Notes: generated by a model from the letters alone, not told the origin. 64,000 nt of DNA from Halorubrum sp. PV6 (GCF_003990725.2 NZ_CP030064.1:1178001-1242000); one strand, 5' to 3'; shown: positions 36,115 through 43,879, counted from the stretch's first letter. Numbers and translations: made by a program.

Positions 36115-36123
36115 CTATAAAAG
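36115..36123 (-). promoter_or_regulatory. TATA box of the acyl-CoA synthetase gene
   Basis: CTTTTATAG on the minus strand, centred 25 nt before the ATG at 36093. Apart from it and the IR at 36301-36320, I see nothing in the 36094-36386 spacer. Confidence 0.6.
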
Positions 36124-36300
36124 CGTTTGCGGCCGGCGCAAAGTGGACGCCGTCGCCGGGCTCCCGTCTCTGCGCGTCGGTCTCGCGAGCGGTCCCCTCG
36201 CAATCCGTGGGATACGACCGCGGTGCGTGACGGCGAGCAACGGATCGGCCGGGGGCGTCTCGGCCGTCGAGCCGCCCTGACGCCCGGCAGATCGCCCGCC

Positions 36301-36320
36301 GATGCGTATATAAACGCATC
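36301..36320. promoter_or_regulatory. Perfect 7-bp inverted repeat around a TATA box, before tRNA-iMet
   Basis: GATGCGT (36301-36307) and its exact reverse complement ACGCATC (36314-36320) flank ATATAA. The AT-rich centre is the likely TATA box of tRNA-iMet, giving a leader of about 50 nt. The symmetry could be a binding site for a dimeric regulator that blocks or helps TBP. Confidence 0.5.
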
Positions 36321-36386
36321 GTGGACGAATCGCATACGGGCGACGGGATCAGAACCCTTAACAGTTCCACGCGGTTTTGCTATGAT

Positions 36387-36461
36387 AGCGGGATGGGATA
36401 GCCAGGAGATTCCGCCGGGCTCATAACCCGGAGATCGGTAGTTCAAATCTACCTCCCGCTA
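36387..36461 (+). tRNA. Initiator tRNA-Met (CAT)
   Basis: 75 nt. The acceptor stem AGCGGGA (36387-36393) pairs with TCCCGCT (36454-36460); discriminator A at 36461. The weak first pair A1-U72 is the initiator mark. The anticodon stem-loop is CCGGG-CTCATAA-CCCGG with anticodon CAT and the three G-C pairs that direct initiator tRNA to the P site. The T arm reads GGTAGTTCAAATCTACC. No intron, no encoded CCA. Confidence 0.96.
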
Positions 36462-36585
36462 CTTCTGGACGAACGCCACACTCGAAGCCGTGCGGCCGGC
36501 GTTTCCCATCGCCTCTCTCGTTATCCGTCGCCGTCCCGATTCGAAACCCGGAAGCGATTTCCGTCGCGCCGTCGTTCCCTTCGGC

Positions 36586-37197
36586 ATGGATTACGAATCG
36601 AGCCTCGACCGTGCGATGGAGGAGGTCCCTGACCTCGGTGGCTCCGACGAACGGCTGTCGGTTCCCGACCCGGAAGCGCAGAAAGACGGCGCGTTCACTC
36701 GGCTGACGAACCTCTCGGCGGTCGCCGACGCCCTGAGTCGCGACCCCGAACACGTCCACTCGAAGATCCAGCAGGAGCTCGGTACCGCCGGCCAGTACGA
36801 GGACGGCCGCGCCCGATACAGCGGGAACTTCCGCGAGCGCGACTTCCAAGCCGCCATCGACTCGTATATCGAGTCGTTCGTCACCTGTTCCGAGTGTGGG
36901 CTCCCCGACACGCGGCTCGAAACCGAGAACCGCACGCCGATGCTCCGCTGTGAGGCCTGTGGTGCCTTCCGACCGGTCGCAAAGCAGAACACCTCGAACA
37001 CCCAGCGCCAAGAGGAGGCCGTCGAGTCGGGGACCACGTACGAACTCGAGATCGTCGGCACCGGGCGCAAAGGCGACGGCGTCGCCGAGCGCGGCGAGTA
37101 CACCATCTTCGTTCCGGGCGCACAGGAGGGCGAGACGGTGAAAGCCTACATCAAGAACGTGTCCGGAAATCTCGCGTTCGCTCGTCGCGAAGACTAA
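36586..37197 (+). CDS. eif2b: Translation initiation factor aIF2 subunit beta, with TRAM domain
   Basis: 203 residues from the ATG at 36586 (MDYESSLDRAMEEVPDLGGS). Core aIF2-beta is followed by a zinc ribbon with C101, C104, C122 and C125 (CSECG, CEACG). From about residue 145 a TRAM domain (YELEIVGTGRKGDGVAERGE, AYIKNVSGNLAFA) is appended, as in haloarchaeal homologues. aIF2-beta is part of the trimer that carries Met-tRNAi; it lies 124 bp after the initiator tRNA gene. Confidence 0.92.
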   Translation: MDYESSLDRAMEEVPDLGGSDERLSVPDPEAQKDGAFTRLTNLSAVADALSRDPEHVHSKIQQELGTAGQYEDGRARYSGNFRERDFQAAIDSYIESFVTCSECGLPDTRLETENRTPMLRCEACGAFRPVAKQNTSNTQRQEEAVESGTTYELEIVGTGRKGDGVAERGEYTIFVPGAQEGETVKAYIKNVSGNLAFARRED

Positions 37198-37306
37198 CCC
37201 GGTCGTCACGTACTCCGACCCCAGTCTCTCTTCCCGCGTCGTGCCGTCTCTCGGTCCTTTTGTGCACGTGAGCGACAGCGCTCTGCGCTCGACCCCGCCG
37301 CCGATT

Positions 37307-37330
37307 TTGATATAGCGGAATATAGTTTAT
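37307..37330 (+). repeat. 24-bp AT-rich element, copy 1 (copy 2 at 43153-43176, inverted)
   Basis: Starts TTGATATAGCG, and continues GAATATAGTTTAT. It matches the reverse complement of 43153-43176 at 21 of 24 positions. It lies in the 206-bp convergent gap between aIF2-beta and the recombinase gene; the copy at 43153 is in a promoter region. No other gene is seen in 37198-37403. Confidence 0.55.
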
Positions 37331-37403
37331 TTGTGCGGCGTCGATCGGGTTTCCGTCGTTATCAAAGCCACAGAAATCACGCCGATCCCGGGAATTGTCC
37401 GAG

Positions 37404-38438
37404 TTATTCCAACAGGCGGTACACGTTCGCCTCGTACGTCTCGCGGACCTGATCGCCCCAGTTGTGCGTGTACGTGTCGATCACGTCGTCGGCGACGTCG
37501 CCGCGGAGGTACTTGACGACCCCGCGGTCGCCCGTCCGGTCGCGGAGATGTGTCGTGAAGAAGTGCCGAAAGTAGTGTGGCGTGACGTTTTCGGCGGCGC
37601 CGCCGCCCGTCCGATACCACCCCGCGTCGCGGGCGTATCGCTCGACGACGTGTCTGACCGCTTGCGGGTCGAGCCGCTCACCCCACCCTTCCGCGGTCCC
37701 GACGAAGAGCGGCTCCGCAGGTGACGGGCTGTCCGGTCGCACGGCGAGCCATCGCTTGAGTGTCCGCGCCAGCTCGTCGTCTATCGGTATCACGGTAGCC
37801 CGTTTCCGCTTGTTCGATGCGGTCCGGACCTCCCCGTGTAACTCGGCGCCGACCGTCGCGTCGGGCGTCACGTACAGCGAATTCGGGCGTTCGACGAGCG
37901 CTGGTCGCGTCCCCAGATCGAAGGTCGCCCTCGCCTCCTCGTCGTCGATGGCGAGGTCTCTGAGATCGAGGTTACACAACTCGCCGACCCGCATCCCGGT
38001 TTTTAAAAGCGTCACGACGAGCGCCCGATGGAGCGGATGCCGGATGCCGGCGACGAACTCGCGCATCGCCGGGATCGACACGTCTCGGCGGGCCGGGTCC
38101 TTGTCGATGGTCTCGTCCATCTCCTCCATGACGAGGGTCATGGGATTGCCCTCGAAGACGCCGACCTCGGTCATGTAGCCGTAAAACCGGTGGAGATACG
38201 CCGCGTAGGTCGCCACCGTGCTCTCGGCCACGTCGCCGCGGAGCGAGTGGACGAACGCCATGCAGTCGCGGTGCGTGGCCGCTCGGGGCTCCGTCTCTCC
38301 GTCCAGAAACGACTCGAACTGCCGGAGGACTCGCTGGTAGGAGCCGCGCGTCCGCTCGGTCTTCCCGTGGTAGGTGAGGTCTTCGAGGAAGTACGCGATC
38401 GAGTCGTCGACGTCTGCGGGAGCGCGCGTGCTACTCAT
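37404..38438 (-). CDS. Tyrosine recombinase / XerC-D-like integrase
   Basis: 344 residues from the ATG at 38438. An N-terminal SAM-like core-binding domain (about 1-110, SYQRVLRQFESFLDGE, YAAYLHRFYGYMT) precedes the catalytic domain: R150 (LKTGMRVGELCNL), H288 and R291 (TPHYFRHFF), and nucleophile Y323 (DTYTHNW). The usual second His/Trp, which should precede the tyrosine by nine residues, is Asp314 (LRGDVADDVI). The start overlaps the stop of a small RHH gene by 8 bp. It may resolve dimers or act on a mobile site; no flanking att duplication was found. Confidence 0.87.
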   Translation of the reverse strand: MSSTRAPADVDDSIAYFLEDLTYHGKTERTRGSYQRVLRQFESFLDGETEPRAATHRDCMAFVHSLRGDVAESTVATYAAYLHRFYGYMTEVGVFEGNPMTLVMEEMDETIDKDPARRDVSIPAMREFVAGIRHPLHRALVVTLLKTGMRVGELCNLDLRDLAIDDEEARATFDLGTRPALVERPNSLYVTPDATVGAELHGEVRTASNKRKRATVIPIDDELARTLKRWLAVRPDSPSPAEPLFVGTAEGWGERLDPQAVRHVVERYARDAGWYRTGGGAAENVTPHYFRHFFTTHLRDRTGDRGVVKYLRGDVADDVIDTYTHNWGDQVRETYEANVYRLLE

Positions 38439-38811
38439 CGACCAGCGTGTACCCCCCTTCTCGGCCGTTGTACCTGACGCGGTTCTGATCCTGGAGCGAA
38501 TCGAGCGTGTCCTCCAACTGCCCCTCGAAATCGTCGAACACCGCATCGACGAGCGCGTCCCACGACAACACCCCGTCAGCGAGTGCCGCTTCGACCCGTC
38601 GTTCGATGTCGTTACCCCTGGGGTCAGACCCCGAAGGATCGGGTTCGACGGGGTTACTGTCTCCCTCGATGGAGAACCCCCGTCTCCCGGCCTGTACCAT
38701 CGTTCTGACGAACTCGCTCTGTGACATCCCCAACTCGTCTGCGTGGTCTTGCCAGATAGCCTTTTGATCGGCCGGGACGTACGTCTTCACTGAACGGCGG
38801 TCGTCGCTCAT
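38431..38811 (-). CDS. DUF5805-like ribbon-helix-helix protein, paired with the recombinase
   Basis: 126 residues from the ATG at 38811 (MSDDRRSVKTYVPADQKAIW). The N-terminus reads as a ribbon (RRSVKTYVP) followed by two helices (QKAIWQDHADELGMSQSEF, VRTMVQAGRRGF), typical RHH DNA-binding. The rest (RRVEAALADGVLSWDALVDA, LQDQNRVRYNGREGGYTLVD) may be a second winged unit. I recall the family as DUF5805. It overlaps the recombinase start by 8 bp, so the two are translationally coupled. A 10-bp inverted repeat is upstream. An ATG further upstream (38874) is possible. Confidence 0.75.
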   Translation of the reverse strand: MSDDRRSVKTYVPADQKAIWQDHADELGMSQSEFVRTMVQAGRRGFSIEGDSNPVEPDPSGSDPRGNDIERRVEAALADGVLSWDALVDAVFDDFEGQLEDTLDSLQDQNRVRYNGREGGYTLVDE

Positions 38812-39390
38812 CTCTCGAATCTGTGTTCTCCGGGCCACCACTTCAATTTGACCCATATTTCGGGATAAGGTCACTTATACTGGTCTGTGGGACTGTTATT
38901 CGACCGGTGTAATACGCATATCTGTTTTTATAGCACTATATTTTCTCGCTGTTAGTGCTATATTTCTGGATATACTATTGTTCCCCGTTTGCCGGCTCCC
39001 GCTCTTACTGACTGGTCACGTTGGCGACGGCCGGCCGGGTTCGCGAGGAGCGAGGATATCGTAGTCGTCGTCTGGCGGGGTGCCCGCTACCTGGCTACGT
39101 GCGGGACACGCCAAGCGGCTGTGTCCGGGTACCGACTGAGCGTTCGGACGCCCTCGACGTCTAGACGTTGTCTCTCACCATGGAGGGACTCACCCGCCGT
39201 CTTCGACGCCTGAGTGCGAGTTCTCGGCGTGTTGACGGCGTTGTGACGAGCGTTTGTCTCTTGAGAGACGAATACCGTTAGACGCGGACAGCGCTGCACA
39301 CGTCGTTTGAGCCGACTCGGCGCCACAGGGGAGCAAAGTATCGGTCGAACGCGATCAAATAAACCATATGCCGCGATAGAAACTGCGGAC
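38812..39390. other. 579-bp intergenic region, unusually AT-rich in part
   Basis: This gap lies between the start of the RHH gene and the 3' end of the HisG-like gene. The part near 38860-38990 is AT-rich and holds the RHH promoter (TATAAG on the minus strand, about 38872-38878) and an inverted repeat at 38929-38962. The rest, 38990-39390, has average GC, a short palindrome CGTCTAGACG (about 39158-39167) and GTCTCTTGAGAGAC (39256-39269). No ORF has coding-like bias; no tRNA, SRP RNA or RNase P RNA motif was found. Confidence 0.6.
38929..38962. repeat. Perfect 10-bp inverted repeat, 14-nt spacer, upstream of the recombinase pair
   Basis: TATAGCACTA (38929-38938) and TAGTGCTATA (38953-38962) are exact reverse complements separated by 14 nt. 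Located about 120 bp upstream of the RHH start. It may be a binding site for the RHH protein, or a recombination site. Confidence 0.7.
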
Positions 39391-40296
39391 TCAGACGCGG
39401 ATCTCCGAGGAGGACGTGTCGACCGCGAGCGCGTCGAGCGCCTGCGTTACGGCCGTGCCGCGCTCGGCGGCGTTACACATGAGGACGGTCTCGCTGGGAA
39501 AGAGGTGTTCGCCGACGGAGAGGCCGTGTTCGCGGGCCGTCGACCCGGTGACGGTGAGGTAGACGCCCAGTCCGGTGCGGGCGATGGCGGCCTCCTCTTC
39601 CTCGTCGGCGTTCGGATACACGAACTCGACGCCCGCGAGCGCGTCCGTTCCCAACACGGCGGTGACGAGTCGCTCGTAGCGCGGCGAGATGCACAGCGGC
39701 CCCTCGTACCCCTCGACGTAGCCCCTGTCGAGGGTGGTGCCGGGGTCGGTTCCCTCCAGTCGACCCATCAGCGTGTGATAGACGGTGTCTCCGAGCCCGT
39801 CGACCACGCGAACGTCGGTGTCGACCGGGTCGATTCGCTCGTTGATGTCGGCGATCTGCCCGAGGCCGCCCGGTCGGATCCCGACGACTTCCTCTAACAC
39901 GAGGTCCGCGGAGTCGAATCCGAGCGCGAACTCGTGGGTTCGAAGCGCCCGGAACGGCTCTTCGCGCCCGACGAGTTTCAGCGTGACCGCGCCGAGGTCG
40001 ACCGTCGCCGCGTCGAAGACGATCCGGCGGGGCTTCCCGTCCCGGTCGTCACGCAGGAGGGTGAACTCGGGCTCGCGCGGGTCCTCGGGGTCGGAGTACT
40101 CGATCAGCCGCTCGTAGGGACCGTCTTCGTTGTCGACGCGCCCCTTCGTGACGGCCTTCTCGTACCGAAGGGTGTTGCTCACGTGGTCCGCGAGCTCGCT
40201 GAGCCGGTCGTCCGGCGCGACGGTGGCGATCCGTTCGAGGACCGCTTCGAGCGGGCGACCTTTCCGCGGAACGGCGACCGGAACCGGTTCGCTCAT
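39391..40296 (-). CDS. Unknown protein with a HisG-like N-terminus
   Basis: 301 residues, not recognised as a known enzyme. The opening PVPVAVPRKGRPLEAVLERI resembles the HisG start (IAVPNKGRL), and later GFDSADLVLEEVVGIRPGGLG, RVVDGLGDTVYHTL and FVYPNADEEEEAAIARTGLGV fit a two-lobed periplasmic-binding-like fold. HisG itself is not claimed, because the catalytic phosphoribosyl motif is not clear. It is followed on the same strand by the coiled-coil gene, 79 bp away. Confidence 0.5.
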   Translation of the reverse strand: MSEPVPVAVPRKGRPLEAVLERIATVAPDDRLSELADHVSNTLRYEKAVTKGRVDNEDGPYERLIEYSDPEDPREPEFTLLRDDRDGKPRRIVFDAATVDLGAVTLKLVGREEPFRALRTHEFALGFDSADLVLEEVVGIRPGGLGQIADINERIDPVDTDVRVVDGLGDTVYHTLMGRLEGTDPGTTLDRGYVEGYEGPLCISPRYERLVTAVLGTDALAGVEFVYPNADEEEEAAIARTGLGVYLTVTGSTAREHGLSVGEHLFPSETVLMCNAAERGTAVTQALDALAVDTSSSEIRV

Positions 40297-40375
40297 TATC
40301 GGGACTGCGCCGCCGCGGGTAAAACGGGTTGCGCTTTTCGGCCGATACGAACCGGCCGTGCGGTCCGTGTCGAAG

Positions 40376-42118
40376 TTACGGGCCGAAGGCCTCGTTGAGC
40401 CGGTTTCTGAACGCTTCGAGCTCTTCGAGGTGGTCGTTGATGGCCTCCAGTTCCGCCTCGACGTCGTCTAAGTCGCCACCGAGGCGGTCCTCGATATCCG
40501 TCAGACGGGTGTCGACCTCGGCGAGATCGTTCCACAGGTCGTCGAACTCCTCGTCGAACCGGCCGAGCCGATCCTCGACATCGTCGACCCGGTTCTCGGT
40601 CGCCTCCAAGTCGGCGGCGGTGTCGTCGACCGACTCGTACAGCGTCTCGACGTCTTCGCCGAGGTCGTCGACCGCCTCTCCGAGCGACGCCGACTCGTCG
40701 TCGAGCCGCGACACGTCGTCGGTGACGCGTTCGACCGATTCCTCCACGCTCGTGACGGACTCGTTTACGCTCGAAACGTCGGCGGCGACGGTGTCGACCC
40801 GGTCGTCGACCTCCTCGACGCGGCCCGTGACGGTCTCCACCTCGTCGGTGACCGACGACACCGACTCGTCGACGCGAGAAACCTCCTCGCGGATGTCCTC
40901 GCGGTCCGTGTCGGCCGACGCGACGCGCTCGTCTAACGCGGTCATCTCGGCTTCGACCGCCGCGAGCTGTTCGTCGAGGTCGTCGAGAATCTCGCGGGCG
41001 GTCCCCTCCCCGTCGATGAACTCCGCGAGCGCGTCGGCGTACGCTTCGATGTCGGCGACGCTCGACTGTAATCGCCCGATTCGCACGTCTACGCTGCGTG
41101 GAACGCCCATGTCGAGCTCCGAGCGCAGCGTTTCGAGGTCCTCGTCGTCGACCTCGCCGGCCCGGATTTCGGCCGCGAGCGCGGCGGCGAGTCCCGACTC
41201 CGGAGCCGCGGTTCGGGGCGGTTCGGTGTCGGCGTCGCTCGGCTCCGGCTCCGAGTCGTCGTCGTCGACGACCGCCGGCGCCGCGTCGTCCTCTGTCGTT
41301 TCGACCTCTTCGTCGTCGGCGTCTTCGTCCTCCTCGGCGTCCGCCTCCTCTACGCGTTCAGTGACGGCGGCGGTCCCCGCGGTGACCGCGCGCGGCGCGG
41401 GGTCGTCCGCCTCGGGCGCCTCGTCCGCCTCTTCGAGTTCCTCGTCGGCCTCGGAACCGTCGCCCTCGTCGTCCGTTTCCGCCTCTGGCGCGTCCTCTGT
41501 CGCCTCTTCGGCGTCGGCCGGGGGTTCGTCGTCGAGTTCGTCCTCGTCGACCGCGGGTTCATCGACCGCGGGTTCGTCGGCCTCAGGTTCGTCGGCGGCG
41601 TGGTCCGCGAGATCGCCTGCCGCCTCCTCGCCCGCTTCGAGGTCGGCGTCGGGGGCGAGCGGCTCTTCCATGCCGGGAAGGGTGGCGCGGTCGCCCGAGA
41701 GCACCTCTCTGACGGCGTCCGTGTCGCCGGCGCCGAGCACGTCTTCGATCTCTTCGCCGACCGGGACGTGTTCGATGACCGGGCTCCCGAGGAACCCGTC
41801 GAGGTCCGGGTCGTCGTCGCGGATCCCGAAGACCGTCTCGACCGTGTCGCCGGGGTCGATCACGCGCTCGAACTCGACGCGGTGGTCTTTATACGCCGTC
41901 CAGCTGTCGCTCTCGTACTCCGGGTGGAACCCGATTCGGTCCATCGGGAACGACTCGGGGATGCGGTCGACGATGCGCACGCGCACCGGGTCCTCGCGGG
42001 TCGAAGAGAGTTCGTACATCACCGCAGGCACGGGGAACGCGTCGTCGGTGAAGGATTTCTCGACGCGAATACCGTCCTCGTCGACGGTCGTGGTTGTCTC
42101 TGCCGTCCGTTCGCTCAT
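40376..42118 (-). CDS. Long coiled-coil protein with an acidic linker
   Basis: 580 residues. The first 110 look like a small beta domain (VPAVMYELSSTREDPVRVRI, RVIDPGDTVETVFGI). Residues about 130-330 are acidic and repetitive (DEPAVDEPAVDEDELDDEPP). From about 340 to the end is an almost unbroken heptad coiled coil (VDDRVDTVAADVSSVNESVT, VEESVERVTDDVSRLDDES), about 240 residues. No transmembrane segment or ATPase motif. It could be a structural, scaffold or chromosome/cell-division-associated protein; this is open. A TTTAAG element and GGAGG lie before the start. Confidence 0.75.
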   Translation of the reverse strand: MSERTAETTTTVDEDGIRVEKSFTDDAFPVPAVMYELSSTREDPVRVRIVDRIPESFPMDRIGFHPEYESDSWTAYKDHRVEFERVIDPGDTVETVFGIRDDDPDLDGFLGSPVIEHVPVGEEIEDVLGAGDTDAVREVLSGDRATLPGMEEPLAPDADLEAGEEAAGDLADHAADEPEADEPAVDEPAVDEDELDDEPPADAEEATEDAPEAETDDEGDGSEADEELEEADEAPEADDPAPRAVTAGTAAVTERVEEADAEEDEDADDEEVETTEDDAAPAVVDDDDSEPEPSDADTEPPRTAAPESGLAAALAAEIRAGEVDDEDLETLRSELDMGVPRSVDVRIGRLQSSVADIEAYADALAEFIDGEGTAREILDDLDEQLAAVEAEMTALDERVASADTDREDIREEVSRVDESVSSVTDEVETVTGRVEEVDDRVDTVAADVSSVNESVTSVEESVERVTDDVSRLDDESASLGEAVDDLGEDVETLYESVDDTAADLEATENRVDDVEDRLGRFDEEFDDLWNDLAEVDTRLTDIEDRLGGDLDDVEAELEAINDHLEELEAFRNRLNEAFGP

Positions 42119-42223
42119 AGGATGTCCTCCCGGAGCAGAGGCTTAAATTCCACGGGCCGCGTTTCGGCCCTGATAACCACCCCACGGAGCGGCGGCGATT
42201 ACACCGCCGAGCGGCCCCGAACG

Positions 42224-43057
42224 CTACAGGTCGATCCGGTCGCCGATCTCCACTATCTCCAACTGGTTCGGGTGCGACCGGCTCCGGACGTGCTCGTGGA
42301 GCGCGGTCGGGTCCGCGGTCATCCCCTTCCACATGTCCCAATGGGTCGGCACCAAGCGATCGAGCGCGAGCGACTCGGCGGCCGCGGCGATCTCGTTTTC
42401 GTCGCTGTACCACTTCGTCTCGATGGGTTCCCCGGTCTCTTTGTCGGGAATCCGCCCCACGGACCCGAACGCGAGGATGCCGAGGTCGATGTCGAACTCG
42501 TCCGCGAGCGCCGAAAACGACGCCGACGGCTTGCTGTCGCCCGCGTGGAACAGCGTGCCCGACTCGTGTTCGATCACGTAGCCGACCGGGTGGGTGGCGT
42601 CTGCGTCCTGCGTTTCGACGACGTGAACGGTGAACTCGCCGATCTTCAACTCGTCGCCCTCGGTGACTTCGAGGAACGCCTCCTCGTCGACATCCCAATT
42701 GTCGGTCCAGCGTTCCTCGTCGCGCGCGACCGCCAGCGAGTCGTCTGGCGCGACCAGGTCGGCGTCGGTGTTCGCGAGGATCGGCGCCTGCGAGGGGCCG
42801 TGGACGTGATCCGTGTGTTCGTGGGTCGCCAAGACGGCGTCGGCCTCGTCGACGTCTTCGGGGTCGAACGGGATCGGGACCATCCGAACCGTCCGCGGCG
42901 GGTCGCCGGTGCCGACGTACGGGTCGATCCAGAGGACGGTGCCCTCGCTGCCCTTGACCGCGAAACCGTTACAGCCGAGATACCACAGCGCCACCGTGTC
43001 GGGGTCGGCGTCCGCGACCGCACGCGGCAGCCAGTTCCCCCAATCAGAGTCCGTCAT
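42224..43057 (-). CDS. MBL-fold metallo-hydrolase, UlaG-like
   Basis: 277 residues from the ATG at 43057. The zinc motif ATHEHTDHVHGP contains H79, H81, D83 and H84; other landmarks are VALWYLGCNGFAVKGSEG and GYVIEHESGTLFHAGDSKPS. It resembles UlaG/L-ascorbate-6-phosphate lactonase-like hydrolases, but the substrate is not inferable. Its 180-bp upstream region carries a 16-bp palindrome and the 24-bp element described at 43125 and 43153. The strand agrees with kdgA upstream, but the gap suggests separate promoters. Confidence 0.85.
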   Translation of the reverse strand: MTDSDWGNWLPRAVADADPDTVALWYLGCNGFAVKGSEGTVLWIDPYVGTGDPPRTVRMVPIPFDPEDVDEADAVLATHEHTDHVHGPSQAPILANTDADLVAPDDSLAVARDEERWTDNWDVDEEAFLEVTEGDELKIGEFTVHVVETQDADATHPVGYVIEHESGTLFHAGDSKPSASFSALADEFDIDLGILAFGSVGRIPDKETGEPIETKWYSDENEIAAAAESLALDRLVPTHWDMWKGMTADPTALHEHVRSRSHPNQLEIVEIGDRIDL

Positions 43058-43124
43058 GAGCGACTGTGTGCGGGCGTGCGGGGTAATCGTTCCGGAGTCC
43101 ACCACAGTTGTGCCGTTTATTAGA

Positions 43125-43140
43125 CGACAGAATTCTGTCG
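43125..43140. promoter_or_regulatory. 16-bp perfect palindrome upstream of the MBL gene
   Basis: CGACAGAATTCTGTCG reads identically on both strands. On the minus strand it overlaps the start site predicted from a TATA-like CTTTATGC (43151-43158), or lies upstream of the alternative TAATAAAC box (43116-43123). It is a likely operator. Confidence 0.65.
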
Positions 43141-43152
43141 GAAGTCGCCCGC

Positions 43153-43176
43153 ATAAAGTGTATTTCGCTATATCAA
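43153..43176 (-). repeat. 24-bp AT-rich element, copy 2 (copy 1 at 37307-37330)
   Basis: On the minus strand reads TTGATATAGCGAAATACACT and then TTAT. It has the same 11-base start as copy 1 and 21/24 identity overall. It includes the TATA-like segment of the MBL gene promoter. Confidence 0.55.
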
Positions 43177-43237
43177 GTCCACCCGATAGCCCCCACGCTC
43201 GGAGGGTGGTGAAATGCGGTGATAATCCAGCGGTCGG

Positions 43238-43879
43238 CTACTGGTCTCTCGCCGCGTTGACCGCCTCGACGGTTCGTTTGGCGTTGTCGGCGACGGTCTC
43301 GTACTGCTCGTTCGCGACGGCCTCGTCGTCGACGATGGCGCTGCCGACGCCGACCGCGGCGGCGCCCGCCTCGATGTACGCGCCGGCGTTCGCGGGGCCG
43401 ACGCCGCCCGTCGGAACCAGCGGAATCTGTGAGAGCGGGCCGCCGAGCGCGGACACGTGGTCCGGGCCGCCGGTCGCGGCCGGGAACACCTTCACGAAGT
43501 CGGCGCCGGCCTCGTACGCGCGGACGGCCTCGGTCGGGGTGAACGCGCCCGCCGCGACCGGCGTGCCGTAGCGGTTCCCGGCTTCGATGACACCGCGGTC
43601 GACCGTCGGCGTGACGATGAACTCGGCGCCGGCGAGCTGTACGGCGCGCGCCGTCTCGCTGTCTAACACCGTCCCCGCACCGACGAGGACGTCGTCGAAT
43701 CTCGCGGTGAGCGACTCAATCGTCTCCGCGACGCGGGGCGTGTCCGCGGTCACTTCGAGCGCCGTCACGCCGCCGTCGACGATGGCGGCCGCCACGTCGC
43801 CCGCCGCCTCCGGAGCGACGCCGCGCAGTATCGCGACGACGCCCCCGTCACGAATCCGATCGACCGTGTTCGCGTGCAT
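43238..43879 (-). CDS. 2-dehydro-3-deoxy-(phospho)gluconate aldolase (KDPG/KHG aldolase)
   Basis: 213 residues. Class I aldolase motifs: GGVTALEVTADTPR (E42 acid/base), VLVGAGTVLDSETAR, EFIVTPTVDR and GADFVKVFPAATGGPD with the Schiff-base lysine K130. It splits KDPG or 4-hydroxy-2-oxoglutarate into pyruvate plus glyceraldehyde 3-phosphate or glyoxylate. Haloarchaea use the semi-phosphorylative Entner-Doudoroff route, so KDPG is likely. The last residues VNAARDQ are normal for the family. Confidence 0.9.
   Translation of the reverse strand: MHANTVDRIRDGGVVAILRGVAPEAAGDVAAAIVDGGVTALEVTADTPRVAETIESLTARFDDVLVGAGTVLDSETARAVQLAGAEFIVTPTVDRGVIEAGNRYGTPVAAGAFTPTEAVRAYEAGADFVKVFPAATGGPDHVSALGGPLSQIPLVPTGGVGPANAGAYIEAGAAAVGVGSAIVDDEAVANEQYETVADNAKRTVEAVNAARDQ

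Noticed and set aside
36387-36461. Elongator tRNA-Met instead of initiator
   Set aside because: The A1-U72 pair and three G-C pairs at the base of the anticodon stem are initiator features.
36387-37403. tRNA-iMet as an integration site for the nearby recombinase
   Set aside because: No duplicated tRNA 3' end was seen between the tRNA and the recombinase, and aIF2-beta, a core gene, lies between them.
38989-39213. 74-codon plus-strand frame in the long gap
   Set aside because: Mixed composition without haloarchaeal acidity or GC3 bias and no promoter at the right distance.
40329-42146. 605-codon open frame on the plus strand rich in Ser
   Set aside because: It is the antisense of the coiled-coil gene; poly-serine composition is what acidic D/E codons give on the opposite strand.
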